Position numbers and translations under genes: made by a program. The notes under the pieces are model-generated. The model was not told the DNA's origin and searched no databases. It worked only from the letters and a program-made list of their open reading frames with translations. Shown here one piece after another: positions 15,978-23,833 of a stretch of 64,000 nt of DNA; position 1 is the stretch's first letter; each line of letters begins with the position of its first letter. The DNA is taken from assembly GCA_965229765.1 (NCBI GenBank), contig CBDDJT010000003.1, forward strand, positions 1,116,001 through 1,180,000. Reading direction: 5' to 3'. Source of the DNA: ASV31 sp965229765 (GTDB lineage Bacteria > Pseudomonadota > Alphaproteobacteria > Rhodobacterales > Rhodobacteraceae).

Positions 15978-17023
15978 GCCTGCGCGACGCCTTCCTTGCA
16001 CAGGCCCGCGCCTGCACCGCGCTGGGCTCGCCGTTTACCGCCCGCCTCTGCACCCTCGCGGCAGAGCGGCTTGACCGATCCACCCCGGTCGGCGCCCGCC
16101 TGCTGGACTGGCCGGGCGACCCCGCGACCAACGCCGATTCCGTGCCGCTGCGGCTGGCCGGCGCGCTCCACCTTCTGGTGGTCAGGGGGCACGCAGGCCT
16201 TGCGCCCCACTGGCCGCCCGCCTCGACGTCCGATGACGCGCTCTGGGACGCCGTCACCGCAGCCTTCGCCACGGACGGCCCCGCGATCACCGATCGCCTC
16301 GCCTCTGCGCCCCAGACCAACGAGGTGCGCCGCGCCGCCGCCCTTATCCCGGCCCTGCACATCGCCGCCACCTGGGCAGGCCGCCCGCTTGCGCTCTACG
16401 AACTCGGGGCCAGCGCGGGGCTCAACCTTCTGTCCGACCGCGTGGCGCTGCTGGCGGGCGGCGCGCGGCTTGGCCCCGCTGACCCGGTGTTCACACTCAC
16501 CCCCGACTGGTCGGGCCCTGCGCCCGTCGCCTGCCCCGGTCTTGCCGTCGCGGCCCGCCATGGCGTCGATCTCAACCCCCTCGACATTGCGTCAGAGACC
16601 GACCGCCTGACGCTTCTGTCCTATCTGTGGGCCGACCAGCCAGAGCGGCGCGACAGGACCAGCGCCGCCATCGCCGCCGCCCGTGCCGCCGGTCTTTGCA
16701 TCGACCGGGACGACGCCGCGGACTGGCTGGCCGCACGCCTGCCCGGCGCCGACCCCGCTCACCTGCCCGTGGTGATCCACACCGTCGCTTGGCAGTACTT
16801 CTCCCCCGCCACACAGGCCCGCGCCCAGGCCGCGATGCGCGACATTGGCCGAACCCGTCCGCTGGCCCGCATCGGGATGGAGGCCGACGCCGAAACCCCC
16901 GGCGCGGCCCTGACCCTGACGCTGTGGCCCGGCGAAGTCGTGCTGCCGCTGGGCCGCGTCGATTTCCACGGCCGCTGGGTCGACTGGAAAGGCACGCCGG
17001 CCCCCACGCCGCTCACCCGCTAA
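15974..17023 (+). CDS. DUF2332-family protein
   Basis: The 349-residue protein matches DUF2332: the N-terminal helical part, LYELGASAGLNLLSDR in the middle, and PVVIHTVAWQYFSP followed by the C-terminal IGMEAD...LTLTLWPGE. The GASAGLNL segment looks like the glycine-rich SAM loop of Rossmann methyltransferases, but this is only a resemblance. It overlaps pth by 4 nt and is followed by a DUF2237 gene. The function is unknown. Confidence 0.85.
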   Translation: MSLRDAFLAQARACTALGSPFTARLCTLAAERLDRSTPVGARLLDWPGDPATNADSVPLRLAGALHLLVVRGHAGLAPHWPPASTSDDALWDAVTAAFATDGPAITDRLASAPQTNEVRRAAALIPALHIAATWAGRPLALYELGASAGLNLLSDRVALLAGGARLGPADPVFTLTPDWSGPAPVACPGLAVAARHGVDLNPLDIASETDRLTLLSYLWADQPERRDRTSAAIAAARAAGLCIDRDDAADWLAARLPGADPAHLPVVIHTVAWQYFSPATQARAQAAMRDIGRTRPLARIGMEADAETPGAALTLTLWPGEVVLPLGRVDFHGRWVDWKGTPAPTPLTR

Positions 17024-17115
17024 ACGGAGGTTCCCTTGACCCACGCACCGCGCGCACCGCGCACCGGCTTCCGCACATCCCGTATCGCCGCATCCCCGAT
17101 CCGGGGGCAGCCCGC

Positions 17116-17499
17116 ATGAGCTTGCAACCCGATCCATCCGTCAACGTCCTTGGCGGCCCGCTTGGGCCCTGTTCGGCAGACCCGCTTACCGGCTTCTTCC
17201 GCAACGGCGCCTGCGACACCTGCGCCGAAGATGCCGGAAGCCACACCGTCTGCGCCGTCATGACGGCAGAGTTCCTTGCCTACTCGAAATACGTGGGCAA
17301 CGACCTGTCGACACCGCGGCCAGAGTTCCGCTTTGAGGGGCTGAAGCCCGGCGACCGCTGGTGCCTGTGCGCGGGGCGCTTCCTTCAGGCCCATGACGAA
17401 GGCTGCGCCCCGCAGGTCGATCTGTCGGCCACGCACCGCCGCGCACTGGAAATCGTTCCGCTGGAGGTTCTGGAAGCCCACGCCATCGGCGTGGACTAG
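17116..17499 (+). CDS. DUF2237-family protein
   Basis: The 127-residue protein has the conserved DUF2237 sequence: NVLGGPLGPCSADPLTGFFRNG, CAEDAGSHTVCAVMT, FLAYSKYVGNDLSTP and PGDRWCLCAGRF. The five or more cysteines suggest metal binding or redox chemistry, but no function is established as far as I know. The start at 17116 begins directly with the conserved block. It ends sharing CTAG with the convergent LuxR-type gene. Confidence 0.88.
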   Translation: MSLQPDPSVNVLGGPLGPCSADPLTGFFRNGACDTCAEDAGSHTVCAVMTAEFLAYSKYVGNDLSTPRPEFRFEGLKPGDRWCLCAGRFLQAHDEGCAPQVDLSATHRRALEIVPLEVLEAHAIGVD

Positions 17500-18026
17500 G
17501 GCGCTTCGGGTCTTGCCAGCCCGTCGTCCATAAGGTCGTCAAGAAACAGGCTCAGAAGTTGCGCCCGCCCGCTGACACCCGCCTTGCGATAGATCGCGGC
17601 CGTCTGCGCCTTGACCGTCCCCTCGCTGGTCGAGCGCAGTGCCGCGATCTCCGCAAGCGTCAGCCCCTTCAGCGCAAAGACCGCCACGTCGCGTTCGGCA
17701 GGCGTCAGGCCCCAGTCGTCGAACCGCTCATGCATCAGGGCATGAAAGGCGCTCGACGCGGCGCGGATCTGCGCCCCCATCTTGCGGTTCATGGCGCGCT
17801 GGCGCTGTAACGCGATCGCCCCCAGCACCACGCCAAGAACCAGCCCGCAGGCTGCCGCGATCTGGGCGATGTCGCGCAACTGCCAGCCCGCCGCCCCCGG
17901 CGCGGGACCAAAGATGCCCAGCAGGATATCGGACACGAAGAACACGGTGCACATTGCCTGCACGGCAAGAATGCCGGTAAGCGTGACCGTGAAGCGCACG
18001 CCGCCGCCAAGCCTCGCGCGGCTCAT
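17496..18026 (-). CDS. Membrane-tethered LuxR-type transcriptional regulator
   Basis: The 176-residue protein has two N-terminal membrane segments (about residues 12-38 and 50-72) followed by a linker. A GerE/LuxR helix-turn-helix follows at about 104-165, with GLTPAERDVAVFALKGLTLAEIAALRSTSEGTVK. There is no receiver or autoinducer domain, so the sensor input must come through the membrane part. A 13-codon reading frame at 18023-18064 ends in ATGA overlapping the start and may couple translation. The 433-nt upstream region carries three hairpins with a common loop. Confidence 0.85.
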   Translation of the reverse strand: MSRARLGGGVRFTVTLTGILAVQAMCTVFFVSDILLGIFGPAPGAAGWQLRDIAQIAAACGLVLGVVLGAIALQRQRAMNRKMGAQIRAASSAFHALMHERFDDWGLTPAERDVAVFALKGLTLAEIAALRSTSEGTVKAQTAAIYRKAGVSGRAQLLSLFLDDLMDDGLARPEAP

Positions 18027-18064
18027 GCGCGCTCGCCCCGCGTCGCCAGTCTCGCTTCACTCAT
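18023..18064 (-). CDS. Possible 13-codon leader peptide upstream of the LuxR-type gene
   Basis: The frame reads MSEARLATRGERA and its TGA overlaps the regulator start as ATGA. GGGGAA lies upstream at a plausible distance. The small size makes it uncertain; it could be chance, since stop/start overlaps are common in this genome. Confidence 0.25.
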   Translation of the reverse strand: MSEARLATRGERA

Positions 18065-18497
18065 TGTCTGTTCCCCGTCTCGGCACGTGGCGTGGTCCCT
18101 GTCAGACTTACCCTTTGACATGCCCAAAACGCAATGACTGCATACGGATAGCCCCGTTTGCGCCGCGACGTGCCTGGATCGGGTGGGGTGGGCCGTCTTG
18201 GGACGGCCGGCGCCGAGGGACAAGGCGCCGACCGTCCCGTTAGGTGTCTTGCGGCGCTGCGAGGGACAAGGCAGCGGCCGGCACTCTCCCCGCAATCCAG
18301 CGGTTCCACCAGATGCGCCGTGATGCCGAGGGACAGAAGGCAGTGGGCGCTCCCGGGTGCACGGAACCTTGTGTGCGTCGGGTCGAACAAGGCGAACATG
18401 GCTGAACCGTGGCGGCAATGAAATCCGGGAAAGGTTTAAACCGGGGGTCATAAACCTTCTGCGGACACGCCTATATCAAAGGTTTATGCCAAGTTCC
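18065..18497. other. 433-nt intergenic region with three same-loop hairpins and an AAGGTTTA triplet
   Basis: No protein gene is supported. Three stem-loops carry GAGGGACA in the loop (positions 18215, 18261 and 18328). The first has a 14-bp stem with one mismatch (GGACGGCCGGCGCC against GGCGCCGACCGTCC). Near the trpB end, AAGGTTTA occurs at 18431 and 18479, with an inverted copy at 18451. The region could hold the leader of the LuxR-type gene, the 3' end of the trp transcript, or a small RNA. Confidence 0.5.
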
Positions 18498-19730
18498 CTA
18501 AGCCGAGACGCCCATGGAAACCCCCAGCGCACGCGCCACGGTAAAGATGTCCTTGTCGCCTCGGCCGCACATGTTCATGCAGATGATGTGGTCCGCCGGA
18601 AGCCCCGGCGCGATCTTCATCACATGCGCCAGAGCGTGGCTGGGTTCCAGCGCGGGGATGATCCCCTCCAGCTCGCAGCTCAGCTTGAACGCCTCCAGCG
18701 CCTCGACGTCGGTGATCGAGACATACTCGGCCCGCCCGATGTCGTGCAGCCAGCTGTGTTCCGGCCCGATTCCCGGATAGTCCAGACCCGCCGAGATAGA
18801 GAACCCCTCAAGGATCTGCCCGTCCTCGTCCTGCAACAGGTAGGTGCGGTTGCCGTGAAGAACCCCTGGGCGCCCGCCCGTCAGGCTGGCGCAATGCTCC
18901 ATCCGGTCGTCGACGCCCTTTCCGCCGGCCTCGACCCCGATGATGCGCACGTCCTTGTCATCGAGGAACGGATAGAACAGCCCCATCGCGTTCGACCCGC
19001 CGCCGATCGCGGCGATGATGGTGTCGGGCAGCCGGCCCTCGGCGGCCTGCATCTGCTCTTTCGCTTCCTTGCCGATGATCGACTGAAAGTCGCGCACCAT
19101 CGCGGGATAGGGGTGTGGCCCGGCCACGGTGCCGATGCAGTAGAACGTGTCGCGCACATTCGTTACCCAGTCTCGCAGCGCGTCGTTCATCGCGTCCTTC
19201 AGCGTGCCCCGGCCAGAGGTCACGGGGATCACCTCTGCCCCCAGAAGCTTCATGCGAAACACGTTCGGCGCCTGCCGTTCCACATCATGCGCGCCCATGT
19301 AGACCACGCATTCAAGCCCGAACTTGGCGCAGACGGTGGCCGTGGCCACGCCATGCTGGCCCGCCCCGGTCTCGGCGATGATGCGTTTCTTGCCCATGCG
19401 GCGGGCCAGCAGGATCTGGCCCAGCACGTTGTTGATCTTGTGCGCCCCGGTGTGGTTCAGCTCGTCGCGCTTGAGATAGATCTTGGCCCCGCCCAGATGG
19501 TCCGTCAGACGCTCGGCGAAATACAGGGGCGAGGGCCGGCCGACGTAGTGCGTCCAGAGATCGGCCATCTCGTCCCAGAAGCTCTGGTCGGTCTTGGCCC
19601 TCTCGTATTCCGCTTCCAGCGCAAGGATCAGCGGCATCAGCGTCTCGGACACGAACCGCCCGCCGAAATCCCCGAAACGTCCGTTCTCGTCCGGGCCGGT
19701 CATGAAGCTGTTGATCAGATCCTCGGGCAT
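18498..19730 (-). CDS. trpB: Tryptophan synthase beta chain
   Basis: TrpB condenses indole with L-serine using PLP. In the 410-residue protein the PLP lysine is Lys98 in NHTGAHKINN, and the phosphate-binding GGGSNAMG and the AETGAGQHGVATA loop are intact. GGGGAGA precedes the start at 19730; a longer in-frame ATG upstream crosses the palindromic spacer and was rejected. It follows trpF and a small conserved gene on the same strand, with three tandem palindromes in the gap. Its partner trpA is near 7.3 kb. Confidence 0.97.
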   Translation of the reverse strand: MPEDLINSFMTGPDENGRFGDFGGRFVSETLMPLILALEAEYERAKTDQSFWDEMADLWTHYVGRPSPLYFAERLTDHLGGAKIYLKRDELNHTGAHKINNVLGQILLARRMGKKRIIAETGAGQHGVATATVCAKFGLECVVYMGAHDVERQAPNVFRMKLLGAEVIPVTSGRGTLKDAMNDALRDWVTNVRDTFYCIGTVAGPHPYPAMVRDFQSIIGKEAKEQMQAAEGRLPDTIIAAIGGGSNAMGLFYPFLDDKDVRIIGVEAGGKGVDDRMEHCASLTGGRPGVLHGNRTYLLQDEDGQILEGFSISAGLDYPGIGPEHSWLHDIGRAEYVSITDVEALEAFKLSCELEGIIPALEPSHALAHVMKIAPGLPADHIICMNMCGRGDKDIFTVARALGVSMGVSA

Positions 19731-19790
19731 GGCTGCGTCTCCCCTGTGCACGCGGGATGTGCTAGCGCGCGCGGGGCCACGGGGCAAGGG

Positions 19791-19861
19791 CAAGGCGTTT
19801 CGAAACGCCTTGACCACGCGGTTTCGAAACCGCGTGGCACGGGCCTTGCAAGGCCCGTGCC
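19791..19861. repeat. Three tandem perfect palindromes upstream of trpB
   Basis: Three adjacent perfect palindromes occur: 19791-19812 (22 bp, centre GTTTCGAAAC), 19814-19837 (24 bp, core GCGGTTTCGAAACCGC) and 19836-19861 (26 bp, centre CCTTGCAAGG). The second shares its 16-bp core with a palindrome at 42771-42802. Each would form a hairpin with a 4-nt loop in RNA. They lie in the trpF-trpB spacer and may act as processing or attenuation structures, or be mobile palindromic repeats. Confidence 0.85.
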
Positions 19862-19896
19862 CGGGCCGCGCCGCGGCGGCCGGGCCAAAGGGCCTT

Positions 19897-20145
19897 CTAG
19901 CGCACCCGCCGAATGGGAAGCCCATTGCAGAAGATCACGAAATGGCGCCCGTTCTCGACGGCCTGCCAGCCGCGCCGGTCCAGTTCGGCGAGAAAGGCCG
20001 CGCGCCCGACCAGCCGCTCCACGTCGCGTATCTGGCGCTTGACGACACCCCCGCGCCGCGCCTCGCCCGAGGTCAGGACCTGGGACATCCATTGTTGCGG
20101 CGTCATATGTGCGGGCAGAGGCATGGCCATACGCTGCCATGCCAT
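19897..20145 (-). CDS. Small conserved hypothetical protein between trpF and trpB
   Basis: The 82-residue basic protein contains MTPQQWMSQVLTSGEARRGGVVKRQIRDVERLVG, then AELDRRGWQAVENGRHFVIFCN and RRVR. I recall similar short frames in this position in other Rhodobacteraceae but know of no function; it may bind nucleic acid, given its charge. The start is uncertain: ATGs at 20145, 20124 and 20106 are all possible, and none has a strong ribosome site. The first lies 13 nt after the trpF stop and suggests coupling. Confidence 0.65.
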   Translation of the reverse strand: MAWQRMAMPLPAHMTPQQWMSQVLTSGEARRGGVVKRQIRDVERLVGRAAFLAELDRRGWQAVENGRHFVIFCNGLPIRRVR

Positions 20146-20158
20146 GGTTAACGCCAGG

Positions 20159-20809
20159 TTATGCCAGGCCCCCGAGGGCCGCGCCGAAGGCCGCGATGCG
20201 CGCGGCGTCCTTGACCCCCGGCGCGCGCTCGACCCCCGACGAGACATCGACCTGCCGTGCGCCCGTCAGGCGCGCGGCCTCGGCCACGTTCTCGGGCGTC
20301 AGCCCGCCCGCCAGCATCCACGGCACCGGCCAGCGCCGCCCCGCGATCAGCCGCCAGTCGAATGCAACCCCGTTGCCGCCGGGCAGCACCGCGCCCTCGG
20401 GCGGCTTGGCGTCCACCAGGATCTGGTCGGCCACCCGGCCAAAGCTGTCCAGCGCCGCCAGATCGCCTGGCCCGGCGACCCCCACGGCCTTCATGACCGG
20501 CAGGCCATAGCGCGCGCGCACCTCTGCCACCCGCTCGGGGCTTTCGCGGCCATGAAGCTGAAGCATGTCCAGCGGCACCTGTGCAGTCAGGTCGTCGAGG
20601 AAGGCATCGTCGGCATTCACGGTCAGCCCGACCTTGCATATCCCCGGCGGAACGCCATGCGCCAGTGCGGCGGCGCGCGCCATATCGAGATTGCGCGGCG
20701 ATCTGGGGAAAAAGACAAAGCCGACATAGCCCGCTCCGGCCACGGCGGCCGCCGCGACGTCTTCGGGTGCGGTCAGCCCGCAAACCTTGAACCGGATCCT
20801 GTCCGACAC
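20159..20809 (-). CDS. trpF: Phosphoribosylanthranilate isomerase
   Basis: TrpF converts N-(5'-phosphoribosyl)anthranilate to CdRP. The 216-residue TIM barrel begins RIRFKVCGLTAPEDV, whose Cys is the general base. It has LQLHGRESPERV, the catalytic Asp region QILVDAKPP, and the phosphate site LAGGLTPENV with VDVSSGVE. No ATG fits, so a GTG start at 20809 is inferred, 5 nt after the stop of the LapA-type gene. Confidence 0.95.
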   Translation of the reverse strand: MSDRIRFKVCGLTAPEDVAAAAVAGAGYVGFVFFPRSPRNLDMARAAALAHGVPPGICKVGLTVNADDAFLDDLTAQVPLDMLQLHGRESPERVAEVRARYGLPVMKAVGVAGPGDLAALDSFGRVADQILVDAKPPEGAVLPGGNGVAFDWRLIAGRRWPVPWMLAGGLTPENVAEAARLTGARQVDVSSGVERAPGVKDAARIAAFGAALGGLA

Positions 20810-20814
20810 GGCGT

Positions 20815-21171
20815 TCAGCGCGTCGCGCCGCTGTCTTCCAGCAGCGCCAGAACCTCGTCGCCGCCCTGCGCCTCTGTCTTGACCTTCCGGACCTCGCGTT
20901 CCAGCCGTTCGCGGCTGCGACGCTCGCGCGCGGCCTCGGCGCGGTGCTTGTGCTCTCGCAGCCATTCCCAGACAAAGCCGATCAGCAGCCCCGCGACGAT
21001 GGCCGCGAAGATCACAATGAACAACGGCAGCGTCACGGTGGCGTTCACCCCCACCAGTAGCGCCACGCCTTCGGGCAAGAGGTTCAGCGACACCGGCGCG
21101 CTGTTGGCCAGCGCGACCGTGACAAGGCAGGCGGCCAGCGCCGCCAGAAAGGCATAACGGATATATCGCAT
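20815..21171 (-). CDS. lapA: LapA-family (DUF1049) inner-membrane protein
   Basis: The 118-residue protein has two membrane segments (about 5-23 and 46-68) and a charged coiled-coil tail (EHKHRAEAARERRSRERLEREVRKVK), as in LapA proteins that with LapB adjust LpxC turnover and lipopolysaccharide levels in enterobacteria. No LapB is nearby. It lies between ihfB and trpF, the usual alphaproteobacterial position, with 10 and 5 nt gaps. Confidence 0.85.
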   Translation of the reverse strand: MRYIRYAFLAALAACLVTVALANSAPVSLNLLPEGVALLVGVNATVTLPLFIVIFAAIVAGLLIGFVWEWLREHKHRAEAARERRSRERLEREVRKVKTEAQGGDEVLALLEDSGATR

Positions 21172-21181
21172 CGGGCGTTCC

Positions 21182-21469
21182 CTACCCCACGGGGTCGTTC
21201 AGTCTGTCACGCAAAAGCTTGCCCGCCTTGAAGAACGGCACGTGCTTTTCCTCGACATGCACCGATTCTCCCGTCCGTGGATTGCGACCCGTCCGCGCAT
21301 CCCGCTGCTTGACAGAGAACGCGCCGAACCCGCGAAGCTCGACCCGGTCCCCCCGGGCCATCGCCTCGATGATCTCCTCGAAGATCGTGTTCACGATGCG
21401 CTCTACATCGCGCTGATAGAGGTGCGGATTTTCGTCGGCGATCGTCTGAATAAGCTCTGACCGGATCAT
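21182..21469 (-). CDS. ihfB: Integration host factor subunit beta
   Basis: IHF bends DNA in transcription, replication and recombination. The 95-residue protein carries the HU/IHF fold: ELIQTIADENPHL, ELRGFGAFSVKQRDARTGRNPRTGE, and the Pro of RNPRTG that intercalates in the minor groove. Asn-Pro followed by VHVEEKHVPFFKAGK is typical of IHF-beta. The start at 21469 has AGGTG upstream. It lies after rpsA as in many proteobacteria, with 334 nt between. Confidence 0.95.
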   Translation of the reverse strand: MIRSELIQTIADENPHLYQRDVERIVNTIFEEIIEAMARGDRVELRGFGAFSVKQRDARTGRNPRTGESVHVEEKHVPFFKAGKLLRDRLNDPVG

Positions 21470-21803
21470 AAGGCACACCTCCCGTCGGACATTGGGGTCC
21501 GCAAACGGCGTGCGGCACATACCGTTGCACTATAGGGCCAAACCTGGAAGGGCGGAACATTTAGTAGGTCGCACAGCGGCTTTTCGCCCGGCCAATCCGC
21601 TGAATCCCAAGCCATCCGGCCGGCCTGTCTCGCGGCGCGGCCCGAGCCGGGCCTCGCGCGGGCGCGGGTGCAAGACCCGTCCGACAGGTGATTCGCCGCG
21701 TTGCAATGCGGATGGCCGCCGCGAAACGGGCCAATACGGCGGGGTCGAAATGCGAACGGCCCCGCCGGATGGCGGGGCCGCTCTGCCACGGGTTCGCGGC
21801 GGA
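21470..21803. other. Intergenic region between rpsA and ihfB
   Basis: It contains the rpsA terminator-like hairpin at its right end and the ihfB promoter region at its left. No further gene was recognised. A G/C-rich stretch at about 21620-21700 shows no clear ordered structure. Confidence 0.5.
21757..21780 (-). terminator. Hairpin after rpsA
   Basis: A perfect 10-bp stem CGGCCCCGCC / GGCGGGGCCG with a 4-nt loop lies 24 nt beyond the rpsA stop. Downstream bases on the minus strand (TTCGCATTTC) are only partly T-rich. Confidence 0.7.
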
Positions 21804-23486
21804 TTAGTTGTCAGAGCCCTTCAGGGCGGCGCCAAGGATGTCGCCCAGCGACGCACCCGAATCGGACGAGCCGTACTGTTCGACCGCTTCCTTTTCCTCG
21901 GCGATCTCGCGGGCCTTGATCGACAGGCTCAGGCGACGCGACTTGGGATCGATGTTGGTGACGCGAACGTCCACCTTGTCACCCACGCCGAAACGCTCGG
22001 GGCGCTGTTCGGACCGGTCACGCGACAGGTCGGACCGGCGGATGAAGGACTTCATGCCCTCGTATTCCACCTCGATGCCGCCTTCTTCGATCGAGGTCAC
22101 CGAAACGGTGATGATCGAGCCACGCTTGACCCCGTCGGTCGCACCGGCGAACGGATCGCCCTCCAGCGCCTTGACCGAAAGCGAAATGCGCTCCTTCTCG
22201 ATATCGACCTCGGTAACCACCGCCTTGACCATGTCGCTCTTGCGGTAGTTCTGGATCGCCTCTTCGCCACGCTGGTCCCAGCTCAGGTCGCTGAGGTGCA
22301 CCATGCCGTCGATGTCGTTCTCCAGCCCGATGAACAGGCCGAACTCGGTGATGTTCTTCACCTCGCCCTCGACCTCGGTGCCAACGGGGTGGGACTCGGC
22401 GAACACTTCCCAAGGGTTGCGCATCGTCTGCTTGAGACCCAGCGAAACCCGGCGCTTGGCGGTGTCGATCTCCAGCACCATGACGTCGACTTCCTGGCTC
22501 GTGGACACGATCTTGCCGGGATGGACGTTCTTCTTGGTCCAGCTCATCTCGGACACGTGCACAAGCCCCTCGACGCCCGGCTCCAGCTCCACGAACGCAC
22601 CGTAGTCTGTGATGTTTGTGACGCGGCCCGAATGGACCGAACCCAGCGGGAACTTGGCCTCGACCGAATCCCACGGATCGTCCTGCAGCTGCTTCATGCC
22701 GAGGCTGATGCGGTGGGTTTCCTTGTTGATCTTGATGACCTGCACCTTGACGGTCTCGCCGATGGCCAGGATCTCGGACGGATGGTTGACCCGGCGCCAC
22801 GCCATGTCGGTGACGTGCAAGAGGCCGTCGACGCCACCCAGATCGACGAAGGCGCCGTACTCGGTGATGTTCTTGACCACGCCGTCGACCGAATCGCCTT
22901 CCTTCAGGCGGGCGATGACCTCGGCGCGTTGTTCGGCGCGGCTTTCTTCCAGGATGGCGCGGCGCGACACGACGATGTTGCCACGGCGGCGGTCCATCTT
23001 GAGGATCTGGAACGGCTGCTTCAGACCCATCAGCGGGCCGGCGTCGCGCACGGGGCGCACATCGACCTGGCTGCCGGGCAGGAAGGCCACGGCACCGCCC
23101 AGATCGACGGTGAAGCCACCCTTGACGCGGCCGAAGATCGCGCCTTCGACGCGGGCGTCGTCCTCGTAGGCCTTCTCCAGGCGATCCCAGGCGGCCTCGC
23201 GGCGGGCCTTGTCGCGGCTGATGACGGCCTCGCCCCGGGCGTTCTCGACCCGGTCGAGGAACACTTCGACCTCATCGCCCACGGCAATGTCGGGGGCCTC
23301 GCCGGGGTTGGCGAATTCTTTCAGATCGACGCGGCCTTCCATCTTGTAGCCGACGTCGATGATGGCCTGGCCCGCCTCGATGGCGATGACCTTGCCCTTT
23401 ACGACAGAGCCCTCGTTAGGGGTGTCGATCTCGAGGTTTTCGTTAAGGAGAGCCTCGAACTCTTCCATGGATGCGCTAGCGGACAT
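21804..23486 (-). CDS. rpsA: 30S ribosomal protein S1
   Basis: S1 brings mRNA to the 30S subunit. The 560-residue protein contains six S1 RNA-binding repeats; repeats 3-6 begin with strings such as GDSVDGVVKNITEYGAFVDL, GSVHSGRVTNITDYGAFVEL and GTEVEGEVKNITEFGLFIGL. The start at 23486 has AAGGA upstream. The flanking order cmk-rpsA-ihfB is conserved, but here a cyclic-nucleotide-binding gene on the plus strand separates rpsA from cmk and its aldo/keto reductase partner. Confidence 0.98.
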   Translation of the reverse strand: MSASASMEEFEALLNENLEIDTPNEGSVVKGKVIAIEAGQAIIDVGYKMEGRVDLKEFANPGEAPDIAVGDEVEVFLDRVENARGEAVISRDKARREAAWDRLEKAYEDDARVEGAIFGRVKGGFTVDLGGAVAFLPGSQVDVRPVRDAGPLMGLKQPFQILKMDRRRGNIVVSRRAILEESRAEQRAEVIARLKEGDSVDGVVKNITEYGAFVDLGGVDGLLHVTDMAWRRVNHPSEILAIGETVKVQVIKINKETHRISLGMKQLQDDPWDSVEAKFPLGSVHSGRVTNITDYGAFVELEPGVEGLVHVSEMSWTKKNVHPGKIVSTSQEVDVMVLEIDTAKRRVSLGLKQTMRNPWEVFAESHPVGTEVEGEVKNITEFGLFIGLENDIDGMVHLSDLSWDQRGEEAIQNYRKSDMVKAVVTEVDIEKERISLSVKALEGDPFAGATDGVKRGSIITVSVTSIEEGGIEVEYEGMKSFIRRSDLSRDRSEQRPERFGVGDKVDVRVTNIDPKSRRLSLSIKAREIAEEKEAVEQYGSSDSGASLGDILGAALKGSDN

Positions 23487-23833
23487 TCAGTCGTGTTTCC
23501 TTTTCAAACGTCTTTTCCGGCCGCGCGGTTGTCTCCGCGGGTCTTGGGTTGGTCGTGCGGGCGGCAGCTAAAGCAACAAGGGCCGGTGGATGACCCCGAC
23601 CCTGCTCGCTGACGTTGACCGCCGTCTTGACGTCGCGGTCTCTACGCCAGACGCGGCCATCGCGCAACCCCGTAGGCCCCGCTTGCGGCATTGCCGGACC
23701 GCCGGGCACTATTGCCTTGAACCCGGCCGATTGTGCGCAACTATGGCGCACACTTAGTTTCCGGGTTTTCGTACATGTACAGTAAAGCGGACACGGCCCC
23801 ACGACCGTCCGGTCTTGCCATCCAGGACGCCGC
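23487..23833. promoter_or_regulatory. Divergent promoter region of rpsA and a cNMP-binding-domain gene
   Basis: The region has no supported gene. At 23732-23752 lies TGTGCGC-N7-GCGCACA, a perfect inverted repeat with the TGTG...CACA ends of Crp/Fnr-type sites. At 23771-23780 lies the palindrome GTACATGTAC. Both are within about 105 nt of the start of the cNMP-binding-domain gene and could be operators. Confidence 0.4.

Noticed and set aside
18023..18451. A 142-codon minus-strand frame in the gap upstream of the LuxR-type gene
   Set aside because: It runs through the hairpin repeats, has Arg/Pro-rich random composition and no ribosome site; only its last 13 codons may matter.
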